From positions 29,712-93,711 of the forward strand of contig NZ_JACRUK010000011.1 of assembly GCF_014305155.1 (NCBI RefSeq): 64,000 nucleotides of DNA. The letters are read 5' to 3'. Every line of letters starts with the position of its first letter. Position 1 is the stretch's first letter. The stretch is from Flavobacterium muglaense (lineage in GTDB: Bacteria > Bacteroidota > Bacteroidia > Flavobacteriales > Flavobacteriaceae). The notes below the pieces were generated by a model that was not told where the DNA came from, ran no database searches, and worked only from the letters and a program-made list of their open reading frames with translations. A program made the position numbers and the translations under genes. Positions 9,197 through 18,735 of the stretch are shown here, piece after piece.

Positions 9197-9960
9197 AGTG
9201 TGTTTAATAATGTTTTAAGATGCTCAATTTCGTTTCTTTTCTTCTGGATTTGAATGTTCAAAGAAACTCTCGTATTGAGTTGGGATTCTTTTTTTATTTG
9301 GTTTGACAAAGTAAGGATTTCTTTTTCTATTTTTTGAATAGTTTCCAAATGTTTTAGGTCTTCTTCAGTTCTTATGGAACTACGTTTATTGAAGGTTCCT
9401 GTAACCATTGCAGTTTGAAATTGCACAATAGCATTGGAGTAACTCTTATAGGTAGTTTCCAAGTTGGTTTTGTCTAAAATGGCAAAATCCAAGCCTTCAA
9501 AAAAAGCATTGACTAACTCATTTTTGTATAATTTTGATACATTGGGTGAGTTGATAAAAGTCTCAATTGTTCGTTTTGATTTATCATTTTGATTGATTTT
9601 TTTGTCGCAAACGTTTACTACAAATTCATCTGCATTTTCAATTACCAAAACAATTGGATAGGGAATGTGTTTTTGGAATAAATTAGTTACTTTATCAATC
9701 GTTCCTTTGATAAGATTTCCTGATAGCGTACAAGTCATTACTTGAATTTCTTCAAAAACATAGGTTTCATTTTGGAATAGAGCAATATTAGTGTTGGATG
9801 GTTTGATACTCGCCAACCATTCCATTGTAACAATTTCGTTCAATGTTTTTTTATCAGCAGAAGTCAGCTCAAAGTTTCTAATAAAGAAAGCCTTGCTTAT
9901 TTTCTTACTGATAATTGCCCTTTCAGGTATATTTAATATTTTGTTATAGTTAAAACTCAT
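9193..9960 (-). CDS. DUF4391-family protein of the restriction operon
   Basis: A 255-residue protein that I match by memory to DUF4391: N-terminal MSFNYNKILNIPERAII, a central alpha/beta part (YPIVLVIENAD, VVNVCDKK) and a C-terminal coiled coil (about 205-255, rich in E, K, I and L: IQKIEKEILTLSNQIKK). No catalytic motif is evident. Genes of this family are known to me as neighbours of SNF2-like helicases and type III-like Mod/Res pairs, which is exactly the setting here. It starts three bases after the helicase stop and overlaps the mod start by four bases. The coiled coil suggests a bridging subunit between helicase and methyltransferase, but that is inference. Confidence 0.75.
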   Translation of the reverse strand: MSFNYNKILNIPERAIISKKISKAFFIRNFELTSADKKTLNEIVTMEWLASIKPSNTNIALFQNETYVFEEIQVMTCTLSGNLIKGTIDKVTNLFQKHIPYPIVLVIENADEFVVNVCDKKINQNDKSKRTIETFINSPNVSKLYKNELVNAFFEGLDFAILDKTNLETTYKSYSNAIVQFQTAMVTGTFNKRSSIRTEEDLKHLETIQKIEKEILTLSNQIKKESQLNTRVSLNIQIQKKRNEIEHLKTLLNTL

Positions 9961-9963
9961 TCT

Positions 9964-12900
9964 TTATTTAATAATCAAATAACTGATTAATTCTAGATTT
10001 TCTTCCTGACTGATAACTGAACTCAACAAAGTAGTTCCACCCGCTGTAGCCAGTGAATCTAGTCCTACTTCTTCCTGTACACCAATCACTTCTTGAATAG
10101 CAGTTTTAAGCAAATTAGCGTAGGCATCCATCTTTTTGTTAGCTTTAGTTTCTTTGTCAAATTCGGCAATTAAATCTGGAATGATTTTATCATTTCCCAT
10201 AGCTAATTTTCTAAAATAATCTAAAGCCGTTTTGGTTTGAGAAGCTTTGATGATTTCGGCACCATCCATACTAATATAAACCAAAAAGAAGGGATATAAG
10301 ATGTTGTTTTTAAGTTTAGAAGCAAAGTCTTCACTATTCCCTTTTAAACAGAAAATAACGCCTTGTTTTACATGCTCTAGATTTGACTTAACTATAGCGT
10401 AAGATGCTTTTGGTATGTGTTTCAATTCTTCTAATTCCGAATCGGTGCTTTTCTCTAAATCTATTTTAAAATCATTAAAAGTTAAATCAGTAATTGATAT
10501 ATTTCCGTGAACATCCTCAAGGTCTATAACTTGATTTTGTAGTTGTTTCAATTGTTGTTTACGATAATCCAAATCCTGCATTTCACGGCTATTTTGAGAA
10601 ATAATATTATCTTCACCAGTAGCCGAAACATCTAGCATCACCATTCTCCCCTGAACACGAGCCACCAAATCAATAAAACTATCCAGCTCCATACTTGGGA
10701 AAAAATTTACCAATTGGATATTATCATTTTTAGACCCAATACGGTCAATACGTCCAAAGCGTTGAATAATACGAACAGGATTCCAGTGAATATCATAGTT
10801 TACCAAATAATCACAATCCTGAAGGTTTTGCCCTTCAGAAATACAATCGGTACAAAACAAAATATCGATTTCATTTTTTTCATCAGGATAAATTTCAGCT
10901 CTCTTTTTTGAGAAGGGAGAAAAGTTAGTCAAAATGGTATTCAAATCCGTTTTGCACTTTGGCATATTGGTCTTATTGGTACCTGAACCTGTAATCAAAG
11001 CCGAGTTTAAACCATGTGCTTTTTTTAACCAATCGTGTAATTCGTTATACAAGTAATTTGCAGTATCGGCAAAAGCAGTAAACACAATTACCTTCTTGTT
11101 ATTATCATTGATTGGTTTATGCAGTTTTTCTTCAATAATAGTTTTAAGCTCCAACAATTTAGCATCACGTTCCACATCAATCAACTTGATGTTTCCCATT
11201 AATTTAACCAAAACAGCTTTATCCTGTTTCAGGTCTTGTTTCCAAGCAATATTGTCTAAATCTTGAATCAATACTTTGGTTTTACCACCAACCAAGAGGT
11301 CTTCTAATTCGGTATCGTCAATATCAATATTGTTGATGTCTAAGTCAAGATTTAAAGTTCCAGATTGATGATTCTCTATTTGTTTTAAGTTGGAATCTAT
11401 AAAATTAATTAATTTCTCAACCGTTAATCCAAAAGAATGAATGGAACTCTCCAAACGTTTTAAAAGGTTTACACGCATTAAATAAATCAAACTCTGTTCA
11501 CGGTCAACTTGCCTAAAAACGCTTCCAGTACCTGTTTCCATGTCGTATTTAGCTTCGTATTCTTCTCTTTTATCGGCTCTTACATAAGCTAGAGGTGTAT
11601 AAGATGCTAAAGTAAGGGTACTAATTTCATCGTAAATTTGTCCAATATCGCTAAATTGATTTTTAGTATCAATTTCGGGAGTTAGGGTTATTGGTACTAA
11701 TCTATTTGGAAAGTTACCAATATCTGACATATCGTAGTATTTCTCAATATGTTTACGAGACCTCGCAATGGTTAACATGTCTAATATTCTAAAGTAAGAA
11801 CCATCCAAGCTTTCCATTAGTCCATTGACATCAAGATTGTTCGGGTCTCCATTTTTATACCATAAGGTAAATTTTCTTTGTGCATCTTTCATCACCTGAC
11901 TGATACTATCAATCCCATATTGACTAAAATAGCGGTCATTTCCTTCTGTAATAAAAGCGACTTGATTTTTTAAATCGTTCATTTTGTTATTTACGGGAGT
12001 AGCCGATAACATCAATACTTTTGTTCTGATATTCGCTTTTATCACCTGATTCATTAAACGCTTGTAACGAGTCATTCCATCCCTTTTATTGGGATTATTT
12101 CTGAAGTTATGGGATTCATCGATAACAACCAAATCGTAATTTCCCCAATGAATAGTCTCTAAATCAATATCACCTGATTTCCCTCTTTCTCTGGTCAAAT
12201 CGGTATGATTTAAAACATCAAAATTTAAACGGTCTTCTGCTAGAATATTTCTTTTATCGTTTAGGGTATAAACTGTCCAGTTTTCTCTTAATTTTTTTGG
12301 TGCAAGTAATAAGACTCTTTGGTCATTCCTTAAAAGATAGTATTTTATAACTGCCAACGCTTCAAAAGTTTTTCCTAAACCAACAGAATCAGCAATGATA
12401 CATCCACCATAAGTTTCAATTTTATCAATAGCACCAATTACAGCATCTTTTTGGAAATTGTACAGCAAACTCCAAATTTTAGAATTTTTAAAACCTGTTT
12501 TTTCTAACTTTTCATCGGCTCTTTCATTTACCGTTGAATAATGAAATATTTCACGAATACTGTACTTGTAAATTGCTTCTGCTGAAATAGTATTGGTTCC
12601 TTTCTCTAATAATGCTTTTACTGCATCATTCAAGACTATCTTGCTACTGTTCCAAGCTCCATTGAAATAAGATAGATACTGATTTTGGGTATCTTCAATA
12701 TTATTTATAAAAATTAAATTCTCATCATTGATAGTTCCCAAACATACTGAATCAAGGTCTAATGGTGTTAAGAAGAAACAATTAGAAATCCCATCATTTT
12801 CTACAATCAGAATATTTTGATTACCAATTCCACCTTTTCTAATTTGAATTTTATCATCAATCAGCCCAAGTACTTGGTTTATTCGGTACTTTCGGTCTAA

Positions 12901-13140
12901 TAAAAGATTTATTTTATTTTCCTTTTCATTTTGAATAAATCGAAAATCATCTTCAGCATCAAAATTATTACTCAACAGTAAATTGATTTGTTTTGACTTT
13001 GAGAATATGTCAACTAATTCAAATAAGGCGAATGCAGTAAAATGGTTGCAACTTATGTAAATATTTGAATTTGGAGTGATTAAATTCTGAAGTTCTTCAA
13101 GTAACAATCTACTTTTGTTGTCTATAATATTCATTATCAA
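9964..13140 (-). CDS. SNF2/DEAD-type helicase of the expanded type III operon
   Basis: A 1058-residue superfamily 2 ATPase and the first gene of the operon. Walker A is DSVGLGKT at 251-258, the Walker B box DESH at 341-344, motif III LSATPVNN, and the C-terminal motif VI RFGRIDRIGS, all typical of SNF2/RapA-like helicases. The first 230 residues resemble the degenerate phospholipase-D-like domain that precedes such helicases (TPNSNIYISCNHFTAF). The last 250 residues are helical and unassigned. An ATG at 13134 is an equally good start. Classical type III systems have only Mod and Res, so a separate 1-kb-residue remodeller encoded first in the operon is unusual and recalls multi-gene systems such as DISARM, though the other DISARM genes are absent. 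Confidence 0.85.
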   Translation of the reverse strand: MIMNIIDNKSRLLLEELQNLITPNSNIYISCNHFTAFALFELVDIFSKSKQINLLLSNNFDAEDDFRFIQNEKENKINLLLDRKYRINQVLGLIDDKIQIRKGGIGNQNILIVENDGISNCFFLTPLDLDSVCLGTINDENLIFINNIEDTQNQYLSYFNGAWNSSKIVLNDAVKALLEKGTNTISAEAIYKYSIREIFHYSTVNERADEKLEKTGFKNSKIWSLLYNFQKDAVIGAIDKIETYGGCIIADSVGLGKTFEALAVIKYYLLRNDQRVLLLAPKKLRENWTVYTLNDKRNILAEDRLNFDVLNHTDLTRERGKSGDIDLETIHWGNYDLVVIDESHNFRNNPNKRDGMTRYKRLMNQVIKANIRTKVLMLSATPVNNKMNDLKNQVAFITEGNDRYFSQYGIDSISQVMKDAQRKFTLWYKNGDPNNLDVNGLMESLDGSYFRILDMLTIARSRKHIEKYYDMSDIGNFPNRLVPITLTPEIDTKNQFSDIGQIYDEISTLTLASYTPLAYVRADKREEYEAKYDMETGTGSVFRQVDREQSLIYLMRVNLLKRLESSIHSFGLTVEKLINFIDSNLKQIENHQSGTLNLDLDINNIDIDDTELEDLLVGGKTKVLIQDLDNIAWKQDLKQDKAVLVKLMGNIKLIDVERDAKLLELKTIIEEKLHKPINDNNKKVIVFTAFADTANYLYNELHDWLKKAHGLNSALITGSGTNKTNMPKCKTDLNTILTNFSPFSKKRAEIYPDEKNEIDILFCTDCISEGQNLQDCDYLVNYDIHWNPVRIIQRFGRIDRIGSKNDNIQLVNFFPSMELDSFIDLVARVQGRMVMLDVSATGEDNIISQNSREMQDLDYRKQQLKQLQNQVIDLEDVHGNISITDLTFNDFKIDLEKSTDSELEELKHIPKASYAIVKSNLEHVKQGVIFCLKGNSEDFASKLKNNILYPFFLVYISMDGAEIIKASQTKTALDYFRKLAMGNDKIIPDLIAEFDKETKANKKMDAYANLLKTAIQEVIGVQEEVGLDSLATAGGTTLLSSVISQEENLELISYLIIK

Positions 13141-13213
13141 GGTTTAAATTGAGAATAATTTTTTGGATGTAAGCATATAAATGTAGTGTGTTTTGTATGT
13201 TTTTTTGAATTTT

Positions 13214-13236
13214 TTTATCACTTTTTTGGTGATAAA
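13214..13236. promoter_or_regulatory. Inverted repeat in the divergent promoter region of the restriction operon
   Basis: TTTATCAC and GTGATAAA form a perfect 8-bp inverted repeat with a 7-bp spacer of T and G. It lies between the helicase start (13140, minus strand) and the HTH gene start (13282, plus strand). This is the size and place expected for an operator of a dimeric regulator controlling both directions. A short run of T inside the loop means it could also act as a weak hairpin. Confidence 0.45.
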
Positions 13237-13281
13237 TCCCTAAAATATTGATATTTAACATATTAATTTAAAACAAATAAA

Positions 13282-13560
13282 ATGGAAAATGCAATCATGT
13301 TACATAATTTGACTCCAGAGGATTTGGAGGAATTAATTAGAAAAGTTGTAAAAGAACAACTGGAAGAATTTAGAAAGAATACCTCAACAGAAAATCCTGA
13401 TGAATTATTAAATAGGGAGGAAGCATGCTTAATGCTAAAAATTAGCTTGACGAGTCTCTGGAATTGGACGAAAAAAGGAAAATTAATGGCTTATGGAATA
13501 GGTAATCGAGTCTTTTATAAACGTGGAGAATTGATTCAAAGTTTAGTTAGAATTAACTGA
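13282..13560 (+). CDS. Excisionase-like HTH_17 DNA-binding protein
   Basis: A 92-residue protein with an acidic helical N-terminus and a C-terminal MerR/excisionase-type winged helix (residues 44-90): LLNREEACLMLKISLTSL, then WNWTKKGKLMAYGIGNRVFY. This HTH_17 domain is very common in Bacteroidota mobile elements, where it acts as excisionase or accessory regulator. It is divergent from the defence operon and separated from it by an inverted repeat, so it may regulate that operon or the excision of the island. The domain call is confident; the target is unknown. Confidence 0.85.
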   Translation: MENAIMLHNLTPEDLEELIRKVVKEQLEEFRKNTSTENPDELLNREEACLMLKISLTSLWNWTKKGKLMAYGIGNRVFYKRGELIQSLVRIN

Positions 13561-13951
13561 TAAAAGGTGAGATTTTGTAAGTAGAAAAATTTTATTTTCA
13601 GAATTTGTTGAGAGTTTGAAGACATTATCATATTATTAGATTGAGTTTTTGCTAAAAAGGGCTTTAGAAGGGGTTTAATCGATGATTCTGAATGTGAGTC
13701 CATAGAGCGTTTACAGGTGCGTCTTTATCCCTAATGGTACCAAAAAACAGCTATAAACTTCCTTTTTGGTACAAAAAAAAGATAAATAAAATCTTGAAGT
13801 AGACATTCTAAAAAGGCTATTTAAGGAATATGGTGAGAGATTTTTTGATGCACGGTGTTACCAAAATGTTATTTCAAAATTTATGAACTGACTAGATAAG
13901 GCTAAATAACTAATTCTATTTAACCTTATTCAGTCAGTTAATTTGAGTTTT
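13561..13951. other. Non-coding stretch with a GGTACC-containing inverted repeat
   Basis: No convincing gene is found in these 391 bases. GTACCAAAAA (13737-13746) and TTTTTGGTAC (13763-13772) make a 10-bp inverted repeat with a 16-bp loop. The same GGTACC-plus-A/T theme recurs next to the integrase near 20.06-20.10 kb, so it could be a recombinase or regulator binding site of the element. Otherwise I see nothing in it. Confidence 0.4.
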
Positions 13952-14632
13952 TTAATCTTGAATCATTTGGTGAATATTTGCCAAAACTTCATCTGTAATT
14001 ATAATCCCCTCATAACCATTACTATTTTTATCTTTATGAAGGTTTTTAGCAAAGGCGATGAATTTTTGAAAGTTCATTGAAGTCGAATTTGCTTTTTGAA
14101 CGAAATCAAGTACATCATCTGGCTCCTTATATCCTAGATGTTCTAAAATAAAGTAGATATTTACTGTATCTCCTAATTGATAAGTAATTAACATATCTTC
14201 AAATGATTTACTGTTTTTAACTTCTTCATTTGAATCCTCGCTTTGAGCATTAGTTATTGCTGGAAGAGGGTGATTTTCATCCTCTACAGTTGCATCGAAA
14301 TTTTGCATCGAAATTTCTGGAGCCAAAAAACTTTCAAGTTTTTCAATGTTTACCCTAATTTCATGTCCAGAGGTACCAGTTCTTTCATCATAATCTTTTT
14401 TAATCGCCTTGAAGAAATCAAATTTGTTTAATGTTGTTATAACAGACCTCATTCCACCGTATTTCATTCCGAACTTTAAAGCTAAAGTATTATTCGTTTC
14501 GAAACATATTTTCCCATTCTTTTGCCACCCAATAATGTAGGATACGAATAGTTTTTGCGTTGAAGATAGTTTTGTTGTTGCTAGTAAATTGTAATCTACT
14601 TTCACGAAGCTTTTCATTTGTTTTTCTTTCAT
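13952..14632 (-). CDS. Helix-turn-helix protein of a mobile element, possibly replication-related
   Basis: A 226-residue protein. The first 100 residues look like a winged helix of the kind found in plasmid or mobile-element replication and helix-turn-helix_36 proteins: FVKVDYNLLATTKLSSTQKLF, then the predicted recognition region NTLALKFGMKYGGMRSVITTL followed by a wing. The C-terminal half is acidic and helical with no recognisable motif. It stands alone on the minus strand between two non-coding stretches. A DNA-binding role is likely; replication or plasmid-maintenance function is inferred from similar proteins in Bacteroidota elements. Confidence 0.6.
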   Translation of the reverse strand: MKEKQMKSFVKVDYNLLATTKLSSTQKLFVSYIIGWQKNGKICFETNNTLALKFGMKYGGMRSVITTLNKFDFFKAIKKDYDERTGTSGHEIRVNIEKLESFLAPEISMQNFDATVEDENHPLPAITNAQSEDSNEEVKNSKSFEDMLITYQLGDTVNIYFILEHLGYKEPDDVLDFVQKANSTSMNFQKFIAFAKNLHKDKNSNGYEGIIITDEVLANIHQMIQD

Positions 14633-15190
14633 GTTTATTTATTTTTTAAATTGTATTTATTTGTTTTTATTTCAGTAGGAGGTGTTCTTTTGACAGCAAT
14701 AGATGTTGATTTAACAACTGTGAATTGTGTTTAAAGAGCAGGGAATTTTGTTGGAGCAGTAGCAGGGATGTTGAATAAAGCTCTATCTACATAGATTATT
14801 ACTATATTAATGTAAGATTAAATAATAAAATAAATTAATATTAATATTAATTACTAGATTCATATTCAACATGTTAATGATAAATTATTTATATTTTATT
14901 CTTTATGTTCTTTTAGATTAATATCTATTATTAAACTCAAACTGATTGATAACAGAAACACTTCAACGGATTTAAATTGCGAAGCAATTAACCTTATCGA
15001 AATTGATTTAAGGAAAACTAACCTCAACTCAATATCCTGCGGAGCATTTGTTTTTTCCTTTCTAAAAGAATAATATCAACGTTGCGAAGCTTTGCTACTT
15101 TTAATCAAAAACACATCTCAACTAAAAGAAAGTTTTGGCTCCGCTCAATTGCCACCCCCGAATTCCGCTCAACCCCCTCCAAGGGTTTAA
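14633..15190. other. Non-coding region with small hairpins
   Basis: I find no gene in these 558 bases. The left part (about 14780-14900) is extremely AT-rich with repeated TTAATATTAA-like runs. The right part has short GC-containing hairpins such as AATTGCGAAGCAATT (near 14975) and GTTGCGAAGCTTTGC (near 15080), and oligopyrimidine runs before 15190. It could hold an origin or transfer site of the element, but no defining feature can be named. Confidence 0.35.
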
Positions 15191-16009
15191 TTATTTTTTA
15201 AGATTGTTTTCAGGAAATTCTCTTATTATCAAATCTTCTGGAATTGCTTGGATTTTATCAATTTGTTTAAAGAAAAAAGGAATGCCTTTCTTTTTACAAT
15301 CATCTCTGAGTAGTCTTCCCCAATCGGTATTAAAAGGTCGTTTTCCGTGTCCACTTTCACCACCATTGATAACCCAATCAACCATGTCTAATAAGACTCT
15401 ATCCGTTCCATCATTAGCTTTAGCCATCAAATCTACTTTCTCCAATTGCGGTTCAATAGAAAGAAATCTTTGACCTGTTACCTTTGAGAGCTGAACGATT
15501 AGTTTATCTGCTGTTTCTTGGTCTACTGGTGAAGTTCCAAACATTACGTTCTCAGGTGGATTTTCCTTCCAACTCTCAGGAATGTATTTATTGATATTTG
15601 ACGGTCTTTTGGTCAATAGTAAGAACATCAGATTGGGTGAATTAGGAACAATCTCATTGAAGAATTTATCTCTCAACTGTCCTGTGTTCCAGAATTCATT
15701 TTCTTCTTCTGGATATGGATTCCCTTTATGGTCTACTAATGGCATTGGTTTTTCGAAAATGTCCATCATAGAACCCACAAAGACTCTATGGATTTCATTC
15801 TGCTTTTCTGCCTCCTTTTGGAACTTTTCAATTTTTGACCAAACATCTTTAATCATTCTTCTAGGTTTATCATTACCCCAGACATCATTTCCAACTCTTT
15901 TTGCAAAGGTTAGTGCGTAACAGTTGTCACATCCAGCGTGTACACGAACGCAACCCCACCATAAGTTAGCCGTGTGATTTGTCCATTCTATTTTGCTATT
16001 TTCAGCCAT
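15191..16009 (-). CDS. DUF5131 family protein (phage Gp37/Gp68-like)
   Basis: A 272-residue protein with the hallmark start SKIEWTNHTANLWWGC, a cysteine cluster GCVRVHAGCDNCYA, and downstream FVGSMMDIFEKP, LLTKRP and GGESGHGKRP motifs. These define the phage Gp37/Gp68 (DUF5131) family, whose Cys pattern and TIM-barrel-like layout recall radical-SAM-type proteins. The family is common in phages, plasmids and integrative elements, sometimes beside TcmP-type three-Cys partners; no such partner is seen here. The biochemical activity is not established to my knowledge. It lies within the mobile element, between two small regulatory regions. Confidence 0.85.
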   Translation of the reverse strand: MAENSKIEWTNHTANLWWGCVRVHAGCDNCYALTFAKRVGNDVWGNDKPRRMIKDVWSKIEKFQKEAEKQNEIHRVFVGSMMDIFEKPMPLVDHKGNPYPEEENEFWNTGQLRDKFFNEIVPNSPNLMFLLLTKRPSNINKYIPESWKENPPENVMFGTSPVDQETADKLIVQLSKVTGQRFLSIEPQLEKVDLMAKANDGTDRVLLDMVDWVINGGESGHGKRPFNTDWGRLLRDDCKKKGIPFFFKQIDKIQAIPEDLIIREFPENNLKK

Positions 16010-16199
16010 AATTTTAATTTTTAATTTGTTTCTATTGATATTAATTAGGACACAAGAAGTCCTGTACCCAATTGCTGGGTGAAAAGTGATTTCGTTAAAT
16101 TATTGAGATGATTTTTAGAAATTATTCGACAAGGTTGTTTTGATTTTACTTAAACTTGTCATGTATCTTATTAGAATAAAGATTGTTGATATGAGATTT

Positions 16200-16706
16200 T
16201 TATAAAATCACAACGTTTCTATTTGTTCTAGATTTAAAACTTCTTTTGGAGAATCTGCTTGACCTCTGATTTAAAGTTTTATCTTTTGTTAGATAATCCT
16301 TCATCGATAGATTCTGTTTTAATTGGTAAGTAGTAACTACCATAAAATTTGGCTCATTCAACTCTTTTGATTGTTGTAAAGATTTTCTATTAGCCAAATA
16401 TGCTATTGAAGGCTTAACAAAAATTTTGGCTAATTCAAGTTCTCCTTTTGAAACAGCATCATTTTCTTTTTTCAGTAAGTACTCAATAAATGTAGTTGCA
16501 TATAAGAATTGCTTAACACCAGCATCAACGAATGAAATTATTGTGTATCCATTGATTTTAGCCTTGATAACTTTTCTTCGCACTCCAATTATCTCTCCAG
16601 TACTTTTATCGTATTTATAGCCTTTATTCAATGCGATTTCGCATTTTTGATTGTTAATTGAAAGTCTAATTTGTTTTGCTTCAGCTGATTTTAATGAATT
16701 TTTCAT
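16200..16706 (-). CDS. Hypothetical mobile-element protein (168 aa)
   Basis: I do not recognise a family. The protein is basic (C-terminus SKRSFKSRTNRNVVIL), with no membrane segment. The N-terminal half is strand-rich (IRLSINNQKCEIALNKGYKY, then VRRKVIKAKINGYTII); the C-terminal half is helical. The basic tail suggests nucleic-acid contact. It lies in the series of small minus-strand genes that leads up to the integrase, a place often taken by mobilisation or regulatory proteins. Confidence 0.5.
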   Translation of the reverse strand: MKNSLKSAEAKQIRLSINNQKCEIALNKGYKYDKSTGEIIGVRRKVIKAKINGYTIISFVDAGVKQFLYATTFIEYLLKKENDAVSKGELELAKIFVKPSIAYLANRKSLQQSKELNEPNFMVVTTYQLKQNLSMKDYLTKDKTLNQRSSRFSKRSFKSRTNRNVVIL

Positions 16707-16820
16707 GATTTTAAAATTTTAAGTTAAGACAGTTCTCTTCCCGTCCATTTTCAAATGAATTTTTTTTGTTTTACTATTTTTGTGATTGTTTGCTTTCCAG
16801 ATTAGGAAAGGCTTTAAAGT

Positions 16821-17105
16821 TTATGCGCTTTGATTTAATCGATTATTCATCAAATCAAAATTGCTGTTCTTGACTAAAATACTCTCTATCTCTGCAATCG
16901 GATAATAATAGATGTCTCCAATCTTTGTAAAAGGAAGTAAGTTTTTATCTCGGTAACTTAGGATAGTATTATCACTAAGTCCGAAATACATTTTAAGGTG
17001 CTTGTTTCGATAATATCGCTTTGGAGATTGGACATTGTCAATTTTAGTTTTAAGCTCTTCTAGTAGCTTAATAACTGGCTCGAAGGTTTCGTTTGTTTCT
17101 TTCAT
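16821..17105 (-). CDS. Excisionase-like helix-turn-helix protein
   Basis: I use the ATG at 17105 (MKETNETFEPVIKLLEELK), since the longer frame to 17174 reads through an AT-rich leader with no homologous look. The 94-residue protein has a short coiled N-terminus and then an HTH_17-like domain: RNKHLKMYFGLSDNTILSY, RDKNLLPFTKIGDIYYYP. This is the usual small DNA-binding protein beside Bacteroidota tyrosine integrases, acting as recombination directionality factor or regulator. It lies between two unassigned small genes, 1.6 kb from the integrase. Confidence 0.75.
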   Translation of the reverse strand: MKETNETFEPVIKLLEELKTKIDNVQSPKRYYRNKHLKMYFGLSDNTILSYRDKNLLPFTKIGDIYYYPIAEIESILVKNSNFDLMNNRLNQSA

Positions 17106-17197
17106 AGTATCAATTGTTTTATTTTGATACTGCGAAAGTCTAAAAAAAAGTTTCCAACAAATTTTTGTTGTCAACTTTTGTCAAGTTTTTAGTTTTG

Positions 17198-17980
17198 TTA
17201 TTTTTCAAATTTAAAATCTTCGATTGTGGTAATCAGCTTCTTAGATAGGTTTTCTAAGGTTTTATTATTAGACTTAAGTTCATCTCTATCTTTACTGTTA
17301 AACTTTGAGTATTCACTTTTAATATCAGTTATTGGGAATGATTTACCATAAGCTTCATTATTTCTAACTTCGGTAAAACTGAAGCTTTGCTCAATGAAAG
17401 TTTTTCTTTGAGTTTTATCCTCAAATTTTAGAAGATTTACTTCTTCTAAAATATATAATAACATCAATGACTCTTTCTTACTTAAATTGAAAGTTGCTCT
17501 GCCAGCATTATCTTTTTCATGTTTTTGATTCGACTCTGAGAATGTATTATAATCAAAATCTGTGCTTATTATGTAATCAAAATTGGCGATTTTTGTAATC
17601 AAATCTTGTTTTAGATTTGTTAAAACATCTAGTTTTGAATCAATTAATTTACATACAATTGGAACAGACTCAGAGTAAATTGGATTTGATTTGTTTGGTT
17701 TCTTTGATTCAGCTAATTTTATTCTAAATTTATTATAAAGAATATGTAAATCTGCACCATTTTCATCTATTAGATTAATGAATTTTTGCAACAATTCTAC
17801 ATCACTTTTTTCTTTTAATTGAATAAGGAGTTTATGATTTAATTCGGTATGAGAGTCTTCAATTATTTTCAATTGTGATTCTAATATTTCTTCACCATCT
17901 TCATAATATTCTTTTAAATCAGAGTTTTTATTAAATTCTCCAATTTTATTTATCAGGTCTTGAATTTGAATTACATTCAT
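17198..17980 (-). CDS. Hypothetical mobile-element protein (260 aa)
   Basis: Family not recognised. The N-terminal 110 residues are acidic and probably coiled (MNVIQIQDLINKIGEFNKNS onward). The middle holds NAGRATFNLSKKESLMLLYIL, a helical segment reminiscent of small Bacteroidota proteins found beside excisionase-type HTH genes. The C-terminus is charged with a final coiled stretch (NNKTLENLSKKLITTI). It starts 93 bp upstream of the HTH gene at 17105 on the same strand, so the two are probably co-transcribed and may work together in element regulation. Confidence 0.55.
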   Translation of the reverse strand: MNVIQIQDLINKIGEFNKNSDLKEYYEDGEEILESQLKIIEDSHTELNHKLLIQLKEKSDVELLQKFINLIDENGADLHILYNKFRIKLAESKKPNKSNPIYSESVPIVCKLIDSKLDVLTNLKQDLITKIANFDYIISTDFDYNTFSESNQKHEKDNAGRATFNLSKKESLMLLYILEEVNLLKFEDKTQRKTFIEQSFSFTEVRNNEAYGKSFPITDIKSEYSKFNSKDRDELKSNNKTLENLSKKLITTIEDFKFEK

Positions 17981-18167
17981 GTTTTGAAATATTGCAATTT
18001 ATAAATTGAAATTAATTACCGCTAAATAACGGAAAATCTTATACATTTATAGCAACAATTACAATAAATTATTATAGAGTATATCTAAAACAGCTTAGTC
18101 GATAAAAAAGGAACTTGCAACTTTTAATCACAAGTTATTAAATTTAAAGAATTACATTGAAGTACCT

Positions 18168-18695
18168 ATGGAAGAAGAAAACTATTATAACATACAATCG
18201 ATTATTGAAGATGTTTTTAGAGACCAAACCTTTGAAGGTGAAGTTTTTTTTTATGATGAAATACCAGATTCAATTATATCAGTATTTAATAAAAGTTTAG
18301 ATATTGATTTTAAGGAAAATATTGAATATCTACTTTTTTACAATGACTCAATAGATGAAGCAGGCAAAGATGGAATTGCGATTGTAAAAAAGGAAGAAAA
18401 TTATTATTTAATACTAAAAGAACATAGAAAATATCCTGTCATATTTTTTCTGCATTCCGAATTTGAAATGTGGGAAATTAATAGCTTTAGCTTAGATGAA
18501 GTTGGTTATTTATTCAGCATTACTACTGACATAGAGGCTAAAGTTATTAATGGAAATCGACATTATGTAGTTGATGATATGAACGGTACAGAACCTGTAA
18601 AAAGAAGAGTATATACCTTTGAATTCTATAATAATAGATTTCTAAGATTATTAATAGAGTTATGTGAACAAATAGACAATGAATTAGGTGAATAA
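18168..18695 (+). CDS. Hypothetical cargo protein (175 aa)
   Basis: I do not recognise a family. The protein is markedly acidic (MEEENYYNIQSIIEDVF start, CEQIDNELGE end) with alternating aromatic strands and helices, and no membrane segment. It is the only plus-strand gene between 13.6 and 20 kb, is more AT-rich than its neighbours, and is followed at once by a clear hairpin terminator, so it is an independent transcription unit. Such isolated AT-rich genes next to an integrase are typical cargo, for example immunity-like or anti-phage factors, but nothing here proves that. Confidence 0.6.
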   Translation: MEEENYYNIQSIIEDVFRDQTFEGEVFFYDEIPDSIISVFNKSLDIDFKENIEYLLFYNDSIDEAGKDGIAIVKKEENYYLILKEHRKYPVIFFLHSEFEMWEINSFSLDEVGYLFSITTDIEAKVINGNRHYVVDDMNGTEPVKRRVYTFEFYNNRFLRLLIELCEQIDNELGE

Positions 18696-18724
18696 AAAAA
18701 CAGAGCCAATTGCTCTGTTTTTTT
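18694..18724. terminator. Bidirectional hairpin terminator between convergent genes
   Basis: ACAGAGC and GCTCTGT form a perfect 7-bp stem around CAATT, flanked by a run of A on the left and T on the right. It can end transcription of the 175-aa gene from the left and of the integrase from the right. Confidence 0.9.
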
Positions 18725-18735
18725 ATTCCATAAAT

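Noticed and set aside
2209..13140. DISARM or BREX system
   Set aside because: A helicase and methyltransferase are present, but no DUF1998 protein, phospholipase D gene, PglZ or BrxC/BrxL-like gene is found.
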